A DNA stretch of 64,000 bases from Cohnella sp. OV330 (GCF_900112065.1 NZ_FOKE01000002.1:494513-558512), one strand, 5' to 3'; shown: positions 43,187-52,166, counted from the stretch's first letter. Notes: generated by a model from the sequence alone, not told the origin. Translations and numbers: made by a program.

Positions 43187-44854
43187 TTACTTCCCCTGCT
43201 TCGCCATCTCCGCCGTCACTTCCGAGATTGCCGTCTGCAGCCCCTTGCCGTCGTAGCCTTTGACGATATCGTGCCACATCGCGACCGGATCGTCCTTGCT
43301 CAGGATCATGCGGGTGAAGTCGTCGTCGAAGTTGATCGCCGACAGCTTATCCTTGGCCGGCGTCGACATCGTGAAGATCTCGAATGCCGTCGGGATCGGC
43401 TTGGCGTTTTGCATCTGCCAGTTCAGTTCGTCCTGGACGAACTGTACCACATCGTCGCCCTTCGCGGCTCTATTAATCGGCGAATCCTCGATCGCGCTCA
43501 CGTTGCGCCACATCGCCAGCTGCGAAATGATGTCCATGGACGGGTATTCCTTCTTCAGATCGATGTACGAATCGCCGTCCTTCGGACGCGTAATCGTGTA
43601 TTGATCGCCGCTCTTCGTGAAGTCCTTGCCCTCGATGCCGTAGTCGAACATCTCCTTGCCTGCCGGAGAGAGCAGCCAGTCGTAGATGCGCAGGATGCGG
43701 TCGAGCTTCTTGTCGTCGACGTCGGCGTTGATCATCGTCTCGGACCACCACGAGTTGGTCGTATGGCGATAAACCGTTCCGTCGGCCGCCGGCCACAGGT
43801 GCAGAAGCTTCACGTGGTCGAAGAATTTCTCGCCGGGATTGTTTTTCTCCCACTCGGCCCGGATGCCCGTCGAACCGCTCACCGAATCGACGTTAAACGC
43901 CAGCGCGCCCGCTTTGTTCTGATAGAACTTCTGGTTGGCCTCGCCGGCCTTTTCGACCGCGAAGTCCTTGTCGAGCGCCCCGTCCGCGTACATCTTGCGG
44001 GCTTGCGCGACGACGTTGTCCATTTGCTTGGACGCATAGAACGGGATCCACTTTCCGTCCTCCTGCAGCCAGCTTTGATTGCCGAATTGCGGGAAGGTCG
44101 GGACGAACACCGATTTGAAATAGCCGAGCGTGTTCATGACGATGCCGGTCGTGTCCTGCTTGTTGTTGCCGTCCGGGTCCTTGGTAGCGAACGCTGTCAG
44201 CATCGCTTCGAACTCTTCGAACGTTTTGGGATCCTGAATGCCCAGCTTGTCCATCCAGTCCTTGCGGACGTAGATCGCGCGGTCCACGGCCCACAGGTCG
44301 GTGTTCGGATACGTCATGCGCGGTATCGCGTACAGCTTGCCTTCGCGGTAGATGCCCTGCACTTCCGGCGCCTTGGCGACCTTCTCGACGTTCGGATAAG
44401 CGCTCAGATCGTCGGGCAGCGCATGCACGAGCCCTTGCTTGACCCATTCGTTATAAGTGGCGGGATTGTCGTTCGTGATGCTGTTCGTGATGATGTCGGG
44501 CAGCTGTCCGGCCGCGGCCCACACCTGCGCTTTTTCTTTGTAGTTGTCCCACCCGATGTCCATCGGCTTCAAGGTGACGTTGAAGTCTTTCTCGAGCTTC
44601 AGCAGGATCTCGTCATGCTTCTCGAAGCCGACCCCGATGCCCCACCAGGAGACGGACAGGTCCAAATGCTCCGCGAACGGATTGGCGTCCCCCGCAGGGG
44701 AGGCCGAAGCGGAAGACGCTGCTTCCGAAGAAGCGGCGGCCGGCGCGGAAGACGAAGCCTGTTCCTCGTTCGAATCGTTGCCGCAGCCCGCGAGCACGGT
44801 AGCCAGCATGACGGCGGATAGTCCTGCAGAACCCAGAAGCTTCGCTTTTTTCAT
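43187..44854 (-). CDS. Sugar ABC transporter substrate-binding lipoprotein (LipO-like)
   Basis: Lipid-anchored extracellular binding protein of 555 residues. The signal ends in a lipobox (VLAGC, Cys25), followed by an Ala/Ser/Glu-rich linker (to about residue 58). The mature part has DLSVSWWGIG at its start, GNNKQDTTGIVMNTLGYF-like residues, AWDDHVKLLHLWPAADG-type and WWSETMINADVDDKKLDRILRIYDWLLSP regions, typical of the large LipO/YtcQ family that pairs with LplB and YtcP. The ligand is probably an oligosaccharide. It is third in the operon after two permease genes; the ATPase (MsmX type) is presumably encoded elsewhere. Confidence 0.92.
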   Translation of the reverse strand: MKKAKLLGSAGLSAVMLATVLAGCGNDSNEEQASSSAPAAASSEAASSASASPAGDANPFAEHLDLSVSWWGIGVGFEKHDEILLKLEKDFNVTLKPMDIGWDNYKEKAQVWAAAGQLPDIITNSITNDNPATYNEWVKQGLVHALPDDLSAYPNVEKVAKAPEVQGIYREGKLYAIPRMTYPNTDLWAVDRAIYVRKDWMDKLGIQDPKTFEEFEAMLTAFATKDPDGNNKQDTTGIVMNTLGYFKSVFVPTFPQFGNQSWLQEDGKWIPFYASKQMDNVVAQARKMYADGALDKDFAVEKAGEANQKFYQNKAGALAFNVDSVSGSTGIRAEWEKNNPGEKFFDHVKLLHLWPAADGTVYRHTTNSWWSETMINADVDDKKLDRILRIYDWLLSPAGKEMFDYGIEGKDFTKSGDQYTITRPKDGDSYIDLKKEYPSMDIISQLAMWRNVSAIEDSPINRAAKGDDVVQFVQDELNWQMQNAKPIPTAFEIFTMSTPAKDKLSAINFDDDFTRMILSKDDPVAMWHDIVKGYDGKGLQTAISEVTAEMAKQGK

Positions 44855-44902
44855 GTGTGTAGTCCCCTTCGATATTTTTATAATAAAAGCTTGTCGCTCT
44901 TA

Positions 44903-45829
44903 CTATCCCTTGATCGAGCCGATCAGCACGCCTTTGGCGAAATATCGCTGCATGAACGGGTACAGGCAGACGATCGGCAGCGCGCTGACGACGAGCACCG
45001 CCATCTTGAGCATCTCCGGATACAGGCCCGAATCTTGGAAGCGGACGCTGGTCGTAATGCCGGACAGCACCTGCGCATAGTTCGTGAGCAGCTCCCTCAG
45101 CAGCGCCTGCAGCGGCAGCAGGTTCACGTCGGTCATGAACAGGACGCCGTACCACCATTCGTTCCAGCGGTCGACCGCATAGAAGAGAGCGATCGTCGCG
45201 ATCATCGGCTTGGAGACGGGAAGCGCGATCTTGTAGAACACCTGGATATCGTTCGCGCCGTCGATTTTCGCGGACTCTTCGAGACCCGCCGGCAGCGTTC
45301 GGAAAAAGGCGATGCAGATCATCAGGTAAAACGTATTGACCGCGACCGGCAGCACCATGACGAACAGGTTGTTGATGAGATGCAGGTTTTTCATCGTCAG
45401 GTAGAAAGGGATGAGGCCGCCGTTGAAAAACATCGTGAAGATGATGCCCGACATGATTATCCCGCGCCCGGGGTAGCCCTTCTTCGACAGTACGTAGGCG
45501 CCCGTCAGCGTGACGATCAGGTTGACCGACGTGCCGACGACCGTCACGAACAGCGTGACGAGGAATGCCTTCAGGAAGCGCGGCTCCTGGAAGATGTAGC
45601 TGTAAGCCGTCGTCTTGAACGTCGTGGGGATCAGGTAGACGACCTGCTTGGATACCGCCGCCGAATCGCTGAAGGACATGATCAGGACGTTGTAAAACGG
45701 GAACAGCGTGCCGATCGTCAGCAGGATCAAAACGGCGTGGATGGCGATGTCGGCCCAGTTCCAACGTCTGCGGCGGAGAGCGGACGGCGCCGGCTCGGCG
45801 TTCGCTTTTCTCATGATCGTCGTCTCCAT
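44903..45829 (-). CDS. Carbohydrate ABC transporter permease (YtcP/LplC-like)
   Basis: Membrane subunit of 308 residues with six hydrophobic segments, the first at about 30-50. The N-terminus ADIAIHAVLILLTIGTLFPFYNVLIMSFSD is typical of YtcP. The coupling motif that contacts the ATPase is EESAKIDGANDIQVFYKIALPVSKP at about 195-220. The C-terminus ends VYPFMQRYFAKGVLIGSIKG-like (seen as LYPFMQRYFAKGVLIGSIKG), a hallmark of the family. Its ATG directly follows the stop of the LplB-like gene. Confidence 0.94.
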   Translation of the reverse strand: METTIMRKANAEPAPSALRRRRWNWADIAIHAVLILLTIGTLFPFYNVLIMSFSDSAAVSKQVVYLIPTTFKTTAYSYIFQEPRFLKAFLVTLFVTVVGTSVNLIVTLTGAYVLSKKGYPGRGIIMSGIIFTMFFNGGLIPFYLTMKNLHLINNLFVMVLPVAVNTFYLMICIAFFRTLPAGLEESAKIDGANDIQVFYKIALPVSKPMIATIALFYAVDRWNEWWYGVLFMTDVNLLPLQALLRELLTNYAQVLSGITTSVRFQDSGLYPEMLKMAVLVVSALPIVCLYPFMQRYFAKGVLIGSIKG

Positions 45830-46738
45830 CTAGACCAGCCCCTCTCCGCCGAGTTTTTTCACCATGTAGTTGGCGCCGTACAGGAGGGCGAAGTTAAGCA
45901 CCGCTTTGAACAGTCCCGCCGCCGTCGTCACCCCGAAGCTCGAGCCGTCCGCAAAGGCCGCCCGGTACACATAGGTGTCGATGATATCTCCCGTCGCGTA
46001 GACGCCGGGGTTGTACAGATTGAAGATCTGATCGAACCCGCCGTTCATCGCGTTGCCCACGGCAAGGATGAGCAGGATCGCCGCCGTGCCCCGGATCGAA
46101 GGCCAGGTGATCGCCCGCAGCTGCTGCCAGCGCCCGGCGCCGTCGACGCGCGCGGCCTCGTACAGTTCCGGGTTGATGCCTGCGATGGCCGCCAGATAGA
46201 TGATCGCGCTCCAGCCGACTTCCTTCCAGATGTTCGACAAGAAGATGATCGGGCGGAACAGTCCGGGGTCGGTCAGAAACGTCTGTTTCCCGAAGCCCAG
46301 CGCCGCGAAGATCTGATTCAGGACGCCGTCGTTGCTTAAGAAATTGAACATGATGCCGCTTACGATGACCCACGAGATGAAGTGCGGGAACGTGTACACG
46401 GTCTGGTAAAACTTTTTCAGCTTCTGCCGAACGACCTCGTTGATCAGCAGCGCGAGCGCGATGGCCGCCGGAAATTCAAGCGCGATCCGTCCGACGCTGA
46501 TGATGATCGTGTTGCGGAACGCACGCCAGAACTCGCTCTGCTTGACCAGCTCCTCGAAGTTGCTCATGCCGATCCACGGGCTGCGGAGTATTCCTTCCCG
46601 GATGTGGTATTCCTTGAATGCCAGCAGAACGCCGTACATCGGGAAGTATTGGAACAGCACGTAGAACAGCACGGTCGGAAGGAGCAGGATGTACAAATAA
46701 CGGCTCTTGTAGATTTCCTTCCCTAATCTTTTTTCCAT
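45830..46738 (-). CDS. Carbohydrate ABC transporter permease (LplB-like)
   Basis: First gene of the importer operon: a 302-residue permease with six membrane segments. It shows RYLYILLLPTVLFYVLFQYFPMYGVLLAFKEY at the N-terminus, FHFISW-like residues (TFPHFISWVIVSGIMFNFLS), and the EAA motif YEAARVDGAGRWQQLRAITWPSIRG at about 215-240. This is the LplB/YteP type. The ATG at 46738 has GGGAGG upstream. It lies downstream of the YesN/YesM-like genes on the same strand but beyond their terminator, so it has its own promoter. Confidence 0.94.
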   Translation of the reverse strand: MEKRLGKEIYKSRYLYILLLPTVLFYVLFQYFPMYGVLLAFKEYHIREGILRSPWIGMSNFEELVKQSEFWRAFRNTIIISVGRIALEFPAAIALALLINEVVRQKLKKFYQTVYTFPHFISWVIVSGIMFNFLSNDGVLNQIFAALGFGKQTFLTDPGLFRPIIFLSNIWKEVGWSAIIYLAAIAGINPELYEAARVDGAGRWQQLRAITWPSIRGTAAILLILAVGNAMNGGFDQIFNLYNPGVYATGDIIDTYVYRAAFADGSSFGVTTAAGLFKAVLNFALLYGANYMVKKLGGEGLV

Positions 46739-46751
46739 TGCGTACCTCCCG

Positions 46752-46783
46752 TAAGCGCTGCCATTGCTCTGGGACTTATTATC
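46752..46783 (-). promoter_or_regulatory. Possible activator-dependent promoter of the sugar importer operon
   Basis: On the minus strand GATAAT (46778-46783) could be a -10 element, but no good -35 is found 16-18 bases further upstream, as expected when an AraC-type activator such as the adjacent YesN-like protein is needed. An AGCGCTTA core at 46752-46759, between this -10 and the RBS, resembles half of the LacI operators at 37436 and 39764. Both points are tentative. Confidence 0.35.
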
Positions 46784-46857
46784 CCTCTCGGCGGCCGCGC
46801 GGGGTATGCACGGGATTTATGGATTTGCCTGCAATCTGAAAGCGTTCGCAAGAAAAG

Positions 46858-46884
46858 AAAAAACCTTCTGCGAAGGTTTTCTAA
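46858..46884 (-). terminator. Terminator of the YesM/YesN-like operon
   Basis: AAAACCTTC (46860-46868) and GAAGGTTTT (46872-46880) form a perfect 9-bp stem with a three-base loop. On the minus strand it is followed by TTTCTTTTC. It lies about 80 bases past the response regulator stop. Confidence 0.85.
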
Positions 46885-46958
46885 AATACATCCATAGAGG
46901 TTCTAAAAATAAAGCATAGCCAAAAGCGGCCGGTTCTGCGGATCCCTCTTGAACCCGC

Positions 46959-48371
46959 CTATCGCGACTCCCGATATTGCGAAGGCGTCTGTCCGGTGAG
47001 CTTCTTGAACAGCCGGGTGAAATAAAAGTAGTCCTGGTAACCGATCCTGGCCGCGATCTCCTGGACGGACTCGTCTCCCTCCCGAAGCAGCCCGCACGCA
47101 TGGCCGATTCGCAGTCTGGCCACGTAGGCGGTGAACGTTTCGCCCGTTTCTTTTTTGAACAGCTGGCTGATATAGCTCGGATTCATGAAAAACTGCTCGG
47201 ACAGCCCCTGCAGCGACAGATCGTCCCGATAATGCTGGGTCACGTACTGCAGGATCGCGTTAAACGTCTGGTTGCGCGTCTCCGGCACCGGCACGTCGCT
47301 CTGCTTGAGATAGCGGGACGACACGGCCGCAAGGCCCGCCAGCATGGCATGCACGTCGGCGAACGCCTGGGCGAGCTGTTCGTAGCTGTACAGCGCCGTC
47401 TCGGTCCGGCCCAGCTTGAACAGGAAGGAGTTCGTCATGTTATATACCTGAAACGCGTGCCGAATCGACAGTCCGCCTTCCCGGAACAGCGCCCCGATGC
47501 GCGCAAATGCGTCCGAAAGCGCCTGACCGTTCTTGTCCTCGACAGCCTTGCCGACGTCCAGCATGCACGCATTCAGCGCTTCCTCCTGCCAGGGGGCCGG
47601 CTCGTAGACGCCGACGCGCCCGGCGACGAAGCGCTGGTGCGCCGCGATGTCCGCCTCCGCAATGGCGTCGCGGATCGCCCGCCAGTCCGCGACCGGACGG
47701 CCGATGCCGATGCCGGTCACGCCCTCAGGCATCCCGGCCTCCCAGCCCTCGCGGGCGGCCTGCACTTCCCGGGCGCCGGCCAAGTAGGCCGTCTTGGACG
47801 CTCCCGTCTTCAGCCGGAAGACGGCGCCCCCAAGTCCCTGCGGCTCTCCCCCGCCGATCGCGACGACCGGCACGACGCCCGCTTCGATGCGCGCCGCGAG
47901 TCCGCGCTCCCGCAGCTCGCCGAGCAGCCGGTCCGCGACCTCCGGATCGGGCTCGTCGAGGAGCCGCAGCAGCGTTTCGGCCGGATCCGCGCCTCGCGCG
48001 TCCAGCTTGGCCGCCAGCTTGACGAGCACGCCCGCGATCTCGATCTCGTCGAACGGCTTGAGGCAGTAGGCCGCCGCTCCGTAAGCCAGCGCCTTCTGGG
48101 CGTACGCGAACTCCGCGTAGCCGCTGACGACGACGAACTGGATCGGCTCCGGAAGCTCCCTGCCTCTGCGGATCAGCTCCAAGCCATTCATTTCAGGCAT
48201 CCGTATATCGGTGAATACGACGTCCGGCTTCAGCCTGCCGATAGCCGCAAGCGCCTCTTCTCCGCTGGCAGCCTGTCCGGTCACGCGGAAGCCGTAGCGC
48301 TCCCAATCGACCAGATCCTTCAGACTCTCCACGACCCAGCTCTCGTCGTCGACGAGCAGCACCTTATGCAT
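46959..48371 (-). CDS. YesN-like AraC-type response regulator
   Basis: A 470-residue two-component regulator. The receiver domain (1-120) has the acidic pair at Asp8-Asp9 (LVDDE), the phosphoacceptor Asp55 (FTDIRMPEM) and the conserved Lys in LKPFDE near 105. A less conserved middle follows. The C-terminal 100 residues are an AraC/XylS double helix-turn-helix with LSLQGLSEQFFMNPSYISQLFKKETGETFTAYV and IAARIGYQDYFYFTRLFKKLTGQTPSQYR. Its start overlaps the end of the kinase gene by 8 bases. By analogy it activates the adjacent sugar importer operon. Confidence 0.93.
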   Translation of the reverse strand: MHKVLLVDDESWVVESLKDLVDWERYGFRVTGQAASGEEALAAIGRLKPDVVFTDIRMPEMNGLELIRRGRELPEPIQFVVVSGYAEFAYAQKALAYGAAAYCLKPFDEIEIAGVLVKLAAKLDARGADPAETLLRLLDEPDPEVADRLLGELRERGLAARIEAGVVPVVAIGGGEPQGLGGAVFRLKTGASKTAYLAGAREVQAAREGWEAGMPEGVTGIGIGRPVADWRAIRDAIAEADIAAHQRFVAGRVGVYEPAPWQEEALNACMLDVGKAVEDKNGQALSDAFARIGALFREGGLSIRHAFQVYNMTNSFLFKLGRTETALYSYEQLAQAFADVHAMLAGLAAVSSRYLKQSDVPVPETRNQTFNAILQYVTQHYRDDLSLQGLSEQFFMNPSYISQLFKKETGETFTAYVARLRIGHACGLLREGDESVQEIAARIGYQDYFYFTRLFKKLTGQTPSQYRESR

Positions 48372-50154
48372 CCGAATCCCTCCTCTCGCGGGCGAACCGC
48401 AGCCGGATATGCGTACCCCAGTCCGGCGAGCTGTCGATCGACAAGCCCGACGGCTCGCCGAACGTCAGCGTCAGTCGATTGTTCACGTTGACCAGCCCGA
48501 TGCTCCGGGGCTCGTCCGCCTCTACCGGCCCGGACGCGGGACCCTGCAGCATCCGCCGAAGCTCCTCGAGACGCTCAGCCGGCATTCCGACGCCGTCGTC
48601 CCGTACGTCGACGATCAGGTCGCCCGACTCGTCGATCTCTCCCGCGATCTCCAGCACGCAGGGCCGCAGCGTCGGCTCGACGCCGTGATAGATCGCGTTT
48701 TCCACGAGCGGCTGCAGGATCATCTTGGGCACGACGCGTTCGGACGCCGCCTGCGCGATCCGGTAGCGCACCGTGAACCGGTCCGCGAACCGGATCTGCT
48801 GGATGCGCGCGTACGCCTCCACGATACGGATCTCCTCGGAAAGCGGGACGGCGTCGGCGCCCTTGACGCTGTACCTGAAAATGCTGGACAGCGAGCGCGT
48901 CATCGTCTTGATGTTGTCCTGGCCGTTCACGGCCGCGATGCCGGTGATCGCTTCGAGCGTATTGTACAAAAAGTGCGGATTGATCTGGCTGCGGAGAAAG
49001 GCGAGCTCCGACTTTTTGCGCTCGAGCTCGGTCCCGAACAGCCTGGCGTTCGTCTCCAACAGACGCTGAGTCAGATGCTCGATCTCGTCCAGCATGCCGT
49101 TGAACGCCGAGGCCATGATGCTGATCTCCATGTAGCCCTTGAGGGAGATGCGCTTCCTGAACTTCAGGCTGTCGCCGCTCGCGGCCGTCGTCATGAAAAA
49201 AATCATTTTCTTCAAGGGCCGCAAAATGTTGTTGACGATGATCATGAGCGGCACCGCCAGCGCGAGCAGCCCGATCGACAGAATGATCAGCTCCTGCTTG
49301 CGGATATCGAGCAGCTCCCGCAGCAGCGCGTCCTTGGGTGCGGCGCTTAGAATAACGGCATCGACGCCCGGCAGGCTCTCGGTTTGAACGACATATTGCT
49401 TGCCCTGCCATTTCAACGACAGGATGCCGTTCTGGGGCAGTCGTCCGGTCAGATCCGCGAGCCGGCTGCCGGTCGCCCGCTCGGTGTTGCTGGCGATGAT
49501 CTTGTACGCGCGGTCTAACAAGTAGATCTGGGTGTTGGTCTGCTTGAGCGTGTAACCCTGCTCGCCCGCGAGCGAAGCGGGATCGACGATGAAGTACAGC
49601 GTGCCCACTCTTGTATTGAACAGTTCGCCTTGCTGCACGTAATAGATCGTCGTGGCGAACACGAGCCCTTGTCCCGAGCCGTACAGCGTGCCGAACTGCC
49701 GCATGTCCACGTAATAGGCGTTCGACTTGTCGGGCAGCCGCCCGTTCAGCTCGGCGACATAACGGCTGCCGCCGTTGATGTCGATCGAGGCGCCGTTGTC
49801 GCCGGATACGACGATGTCGAGGATGCCGTCCTTGAGCTCTCTCTGGCTGGTGAGCAGCCGGCTGATCTCTTTGAACATCTCGTATCGCCGCAGCTCGTTC
49901 TTCTCCACCAGGAAGCTCTGGACGTCGGCATTGTACGAGATCGTCTGCATCAGCCGGAAAAGAACGTCCCGATTGGAGGCGACGTTCTTCTTGATCTCCG
50001 CGATCGTCTGTTTGACGTACGCTTCGTGGTTGCGGGTGATCATCCCGGACATGGTCGTGTACGTATGCAAAATGATCGCCAGAATGACGAGGATGGCCGA
50101 TCCGGCCAGGATGAACAGCTGCGAGCGGATCGACAGTCTTCTCAGGAAGGCCAT
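48364..50154 (-). CDS. YesM-like sensor histidine kinase
   Basis: Membrane sensor kinase of 596 residues. A transmembrane segment lies at about 12-33 and another at about 290-313, enclosing an extracellular sensing domain of the dCACHE type. A HAMP-like region follows, then the His_kinase motif FLRSQINPHFLYNTLEAITGI with the phosphoacceptor His at about 390, and the HATPase motifs LVENAIYHGVEP, DVRDDGVGMP and GLVNVNNRL. It is paired with the YesN-like regulator (8-base overlap), a typical carbohydrate-responsive pair in Paenibacillaceae. Confidence 0.94.
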   Translation of the reverse strand: MAFLRRLSIRSQLFILAGSAILVILAIILHTYTTMSGMITRNHEAYVKQTIAEIKKNVASNRDVLFRLMQTISYNADVQSFLVEKNELRRYEMFKEISRLLTSQRELKDGILDIVVSGDNGASIDINGGSRYVAELNGRLPDKSNAYYVDMRQFGTLYGSGQGLVFATTIYYVQQGELFNTRVGTLYFIVDPASLAGEQGYTLKQTNTQIYLLDRAYKIIASNTERATGSRLADLTGRLPQNGILSLKWQGKQYVVQTESLPGVDAVILSAAPKDALLRELLDIRKQELIILSIGLLALAVPLMIIVNNILRPLKKMIFFMTTAASGDSLKFRKRISLKGYMEISIMASAFNGMLDEIEHLTQRLLETNARLFGTELERKKSELAFLRSQINPHFLYNTLEAITGIAAVNGQDNIKTMTRSLSSIFRYSVKGADAVPLSEEIRIVEAYARIQQIRFADRFTVRYRIAQAASERVVPKMILQPLVENAIYHGVEPTLRPCVLEIAGEIDESGDLIVDVRDDGVGMPAERLEELRRMLQGPASGPVEADEPRSIGLVNVNNRLTLTFGEPSGLSIDSSPDWGTHIRLRFARERRDSDA

Positions 50155-50196
50155 TCGGTCTCATCCCCACCGTTAGAATGACTGCAAGTACGGCCT

Positions 50197-50225
50197 ATTA
50201 TCAGCCCGCGGCTCCGCTTCGTCAA
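50197..50225 (-). promoter_or_regulatory. Sigma-A promoter of the YesM/YesN-like operon
   Basis: On the minus strand TTGACG (50220-50225) and GATAAT (50197-50202) are 17 bases apart, 43 bases before the kinase ATG. Confidence 0.75.
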
Positions 50226-50253
50226 GCCGACGGCAAACCGGCGGCAAACGCAA

Positions 50254-50292
50254 AGGCAGGCCGGGTCCGATCGAATCGGAACCGGCCTGCCT
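50254..50292 (-). terminator. Terminator of the ndh operon
   Basis: AGGCAGGCCGG (50254-50264) and CCGGCCTGCCT (50282-50292) form an 11-bp perfect stem. On the minus strand TTTGCGTTTG follows, a modest T tract. It lies 20 bases past the last gene of the operon. Confidence 0.7.
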
Positions 50293-50311
50293 ATCGCGGC
50301 GCCTCTCGCGC

Positions 50312-50593
50312 CTAGTCTTCCTCGTCGTCCGTCGCCGCGCGCATTTGCGCTTCCCACTCCGCGCGCCGGCGTTCTTCCAGATACTCCTGCGACATGCGGT
50401 CGCGCTCGCGTCCCTTTTCCTTAAGCCGCTCGATGCCCGGCTGGATGAGCAGGTCCACTTCGGCCTGCACGACCGCCGACAAGTCGTACCGCTGCTGCGA
50501 CTCGAGGTACCCGCCGACTTCCATCAGCGCGTTGTACCGGTCGAGCTCGTCCCGCGTCAGCAGCCCGCGCACCTGCACGCTGCAATGGCGCAT
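50312..50593 (-). CDS. Small conserved acidic protein downstream of ndh
   Basis: A 93-residue soluble protein, predicted mostly helical, with many Glu and Arg residues and an acidic tail (TDDEED). I do not recognise a family. It should be real because its ATG shares one base with the ndh stop (TAATG), which couples their translation, and a terminator follows its own stop. The region RYDLSAVVQAEVDLLIQPG is the most ordered part. A role connected to the dehydrogenase is only inferred from position. Confidence 0.7.
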   Translation of the reverse strand: MRHCSVQVRGLLTRDELDRYNALMEVGGYLESQQRYDLSAVVQAEVDLLIQPGIERLKEKGRERDRMSQEYLEERRRAEWEAQMRAATDDEED

Positions 50594-51786
50594 TAGAGGA
50601 ACTTGCCCTTGCGGAGCACGAGCGGGATGCCGCCGATGATGAACAGGTAGCGAAGGTCGATCGCCTTCTTCAGCCAGGCGGCGACGCGTCCTTTATACTT
50701 TTTGCCGAACGCCATCCCGATCGCCTCGCCCTTGCCGAGCGAAGCCACCGTGCCTTTGTTGCTGAACGCGAACGGCCGCAGCGATTGATTGCGGATCGAA
50801 GCGACGAGGTTGTGCGCGCAGTTGACGCCCTGCTGCATCGCGATCTGGGCCGTAGGCGGATAAGGACGCCCCTCCGGGTTGAACATCAACGAGTTGTCGC
50901 CGAGCACGTAGATGTTCTCGTGGCCGGGCGCGCGCAGATATTCGTCGACCTTGACGCGTCCGCGCATCGTCTCGAAGCCGGCTTCCTCGATCAGCCGGTT
51001 GCCCCGGACGCCGCCGGACCAGATGACGGTCTGCGACTTGATCTCTTCGCCCTCGCCGACGATGACGCCGTCCGCCGTGCACTCCTTGATGGCCGTGCCG
51101 ATGCGGAAAGTGACGCCCTTCTTGCGCAGCACCTCCATCGCGTACTCGACCAGCTCCGGATCGAAGCCGGGCAGCGCGGTCGGCGCCGCTTCGACGTTGA
51201 TGATCTTGACCAGCGAGCGGTCCACGTCGAACTGCTTGCACAGGTCCGGCACGCGGTCGGCCAGCTCGCCGATGAACTCGATCCCGGTGAAGCCCGCGCC
51301 GCCCACGACGAACGTCAGATAGTCCGTGCGGTGCGGTTCGCGCTTGTAGCGGGCGAATTGGTATTCGATATGCTCGCGGATGAGACGGACCGAGTTGATG
51401 CTGCGGATCGTGAACGCATTTTCCGCCATGCCCGGGATGCCGAACGTCTCGGACTCGCCGCCCAGCGCGATGATCAGATAATCGTAGGATAACGTGCCGT
51501 CCTCCAGGATGACCTTGCGGTCCTGCGGACGGATCTGCACGACGGTCGACTTGACGAAGTCGATCTTGAACTCGTCGATGAGCTTGGAGATGCTCACGCG
51601 CGCGTTGTCCGGATGATCCGTGCCTGCCGCCGGCATATGGAGATGCGTCGTAATATAGTGATAATCATGCTTATTGACGAGCGTCACGTCAGCTTCATTA
51701 TAATTAAGCTCTTTTTGGAGACGCAGCGACGTCAGGACGCCGCCGTACCCCGCGCCTAGGATGACGATTTTGGGTATACTGCTCAT
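50593..51786 (-). CDS. Type II NADH dehydrogenase (YumB/Ndh-like)
   Basis: Single-subunit, non-proton-pumping NADH:quinone oxidoreductase of 397 residues bound to the inner face of the membrane. FAD-binding motif [13 protein letters not shown] at 11-23; second dinucleotide motif [16 protein letters not shown] at about 161-176 for NADH; the FAD-contact motif [11 protein letters not shown] at about 293-303; and AQIAMQQG, the quinone-site region in Ndh-2 proteins. A C-terminal amphipathic stretch ([20 protein letters not shown]) fits membrane attachment. Upstream are a sigma-A promoter and a Rex-like operator, which would couple its expression to the NADH/NAD ratio. Confidence 0.92.
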   Translation of the reverse strand: MSSIPKIVILGAGYGGVLTSLRLQKELNYNEADVTLVNKHDYHYITTHLHMPAAGTDHPDNARVSISKLIDEFKIDFVKSTVVQIRPQDRKVILEDGTLSYDYLIIALGGESETFGIPGMAENAFTIRSINSVRLIREHIEYQFARYKREPHRTDYLTFVVGGAGFTGIEFIGELADRVPDLCKQFDVDRSLVKIINVEAAPTALPGFDPELVEYAMEVLRKKGVTFRIGTAIKECTADGVIVGEGEEIKSQTVIWSGGVRGNRLIEEAGFETMRGRVKVDEYLRAPGHENIYVLGDNSLMFNPEGRPYPPTAQIAMQQGVNCAHNLVASIRNQSLRPFAFSNKGTVASLGKGEAIGMAFGKKYKGRVAAWLKKAIDLRYLFIIGGIPLVLRKGKFL

Positions 51787-51818
51787 GGGATCCCATCCAA
51801 TCCAGTTTGGTGTTCAAC

Positions 51819-51836
51819 ATGTGAAAAATTCCACAA
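51819..51836. promoter_or_regulatory. Rex-like redox operator in the ndh leader
   Basis: On the minus strand TTGTGGAATTTTTCACAT matches the Rex consensus TTGTGAAnnnnTTCACAA at all but two of its fixed positions. It lies 37 bases downstream of the -10 box and 33 bases before the ndh ATG, where a bound repressor would block elongation. Rex is the NADH-sensing repressor that controls ndh in Bacillus. Confidence 0.75.
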
Positions 51837-51872
51837 TGAAGATAGGCATATTTGTCTCTTTGCCTCAAAAGA

Positions 51873-51901
51873 ATCATATCGGCTTTACCCTTCTATTTCA
51901 A
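51873..51901 (-). promoter_or_regulatory. Sigma-A promoter of ndh
   Basis: On the minus strand TTGAAA (51896-51901) and TATGAT (51873-51878) are 17 bases apart. Confidence 0.75.
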
Positions 51902-52015
51902 GGTTCATTGTTACAAAATCGTTTGGACTTCTCCACAAATTTACCCTGTTCTGCCTGGCTTTATCCTGCGTGCGCCCCGCTTGCGGCAGCGGCCTATTCG
52001 CCCGGGCGCCGGACT

Positions 52016-52021
52016 TATAAT
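52016..52021 (+). promoter_or_regulatory. Surviving -10 box and RBS of the decayed reductase gene
   Basis: A TATAAT hexamer at 52016-52021 precedes GGAGGGG (about 52044-52050). The start codon expected about 6 bases later is missing (ATTAG in its place). Confidence 0.5.
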
Positions 52022-52062
52022 AGTGGTAAGTCCATGAAAAATCGGAGGGGCCGAGATTAGGC

Positions 52063-52166
52063 CTCGAATCGGCCAAGCCCGCGGACGTCGCCATCATCGG
52101 CGGCGGCTCCGCCGGCATGTTCGCCGCCTTCTACCGACGCATGCGGCGATGTCCGCCACCTTGATC
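52063..52166 (+). pseudogene. 5' remnant of a ferredoxin-NADP reductase (YumC-like) gene
   Basis: The plus strand reads LESAKPADVAIIGGGSAGMF and AAFYRRMR, the N-terminal FAD motif of YumC/TrxB-type reductases. One base is missing after the Arg codon at 52144-52146, and the next conserved residues, MSATLI, continue in another frame from 52149. Homology stops there, with no LPQLGGQL segment, and the remaining nine-tenths of the gene is absent. The start codon is also lost. Its promoter and RBS partly survive. The remnant converges on sda. Confidence 0.82.
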
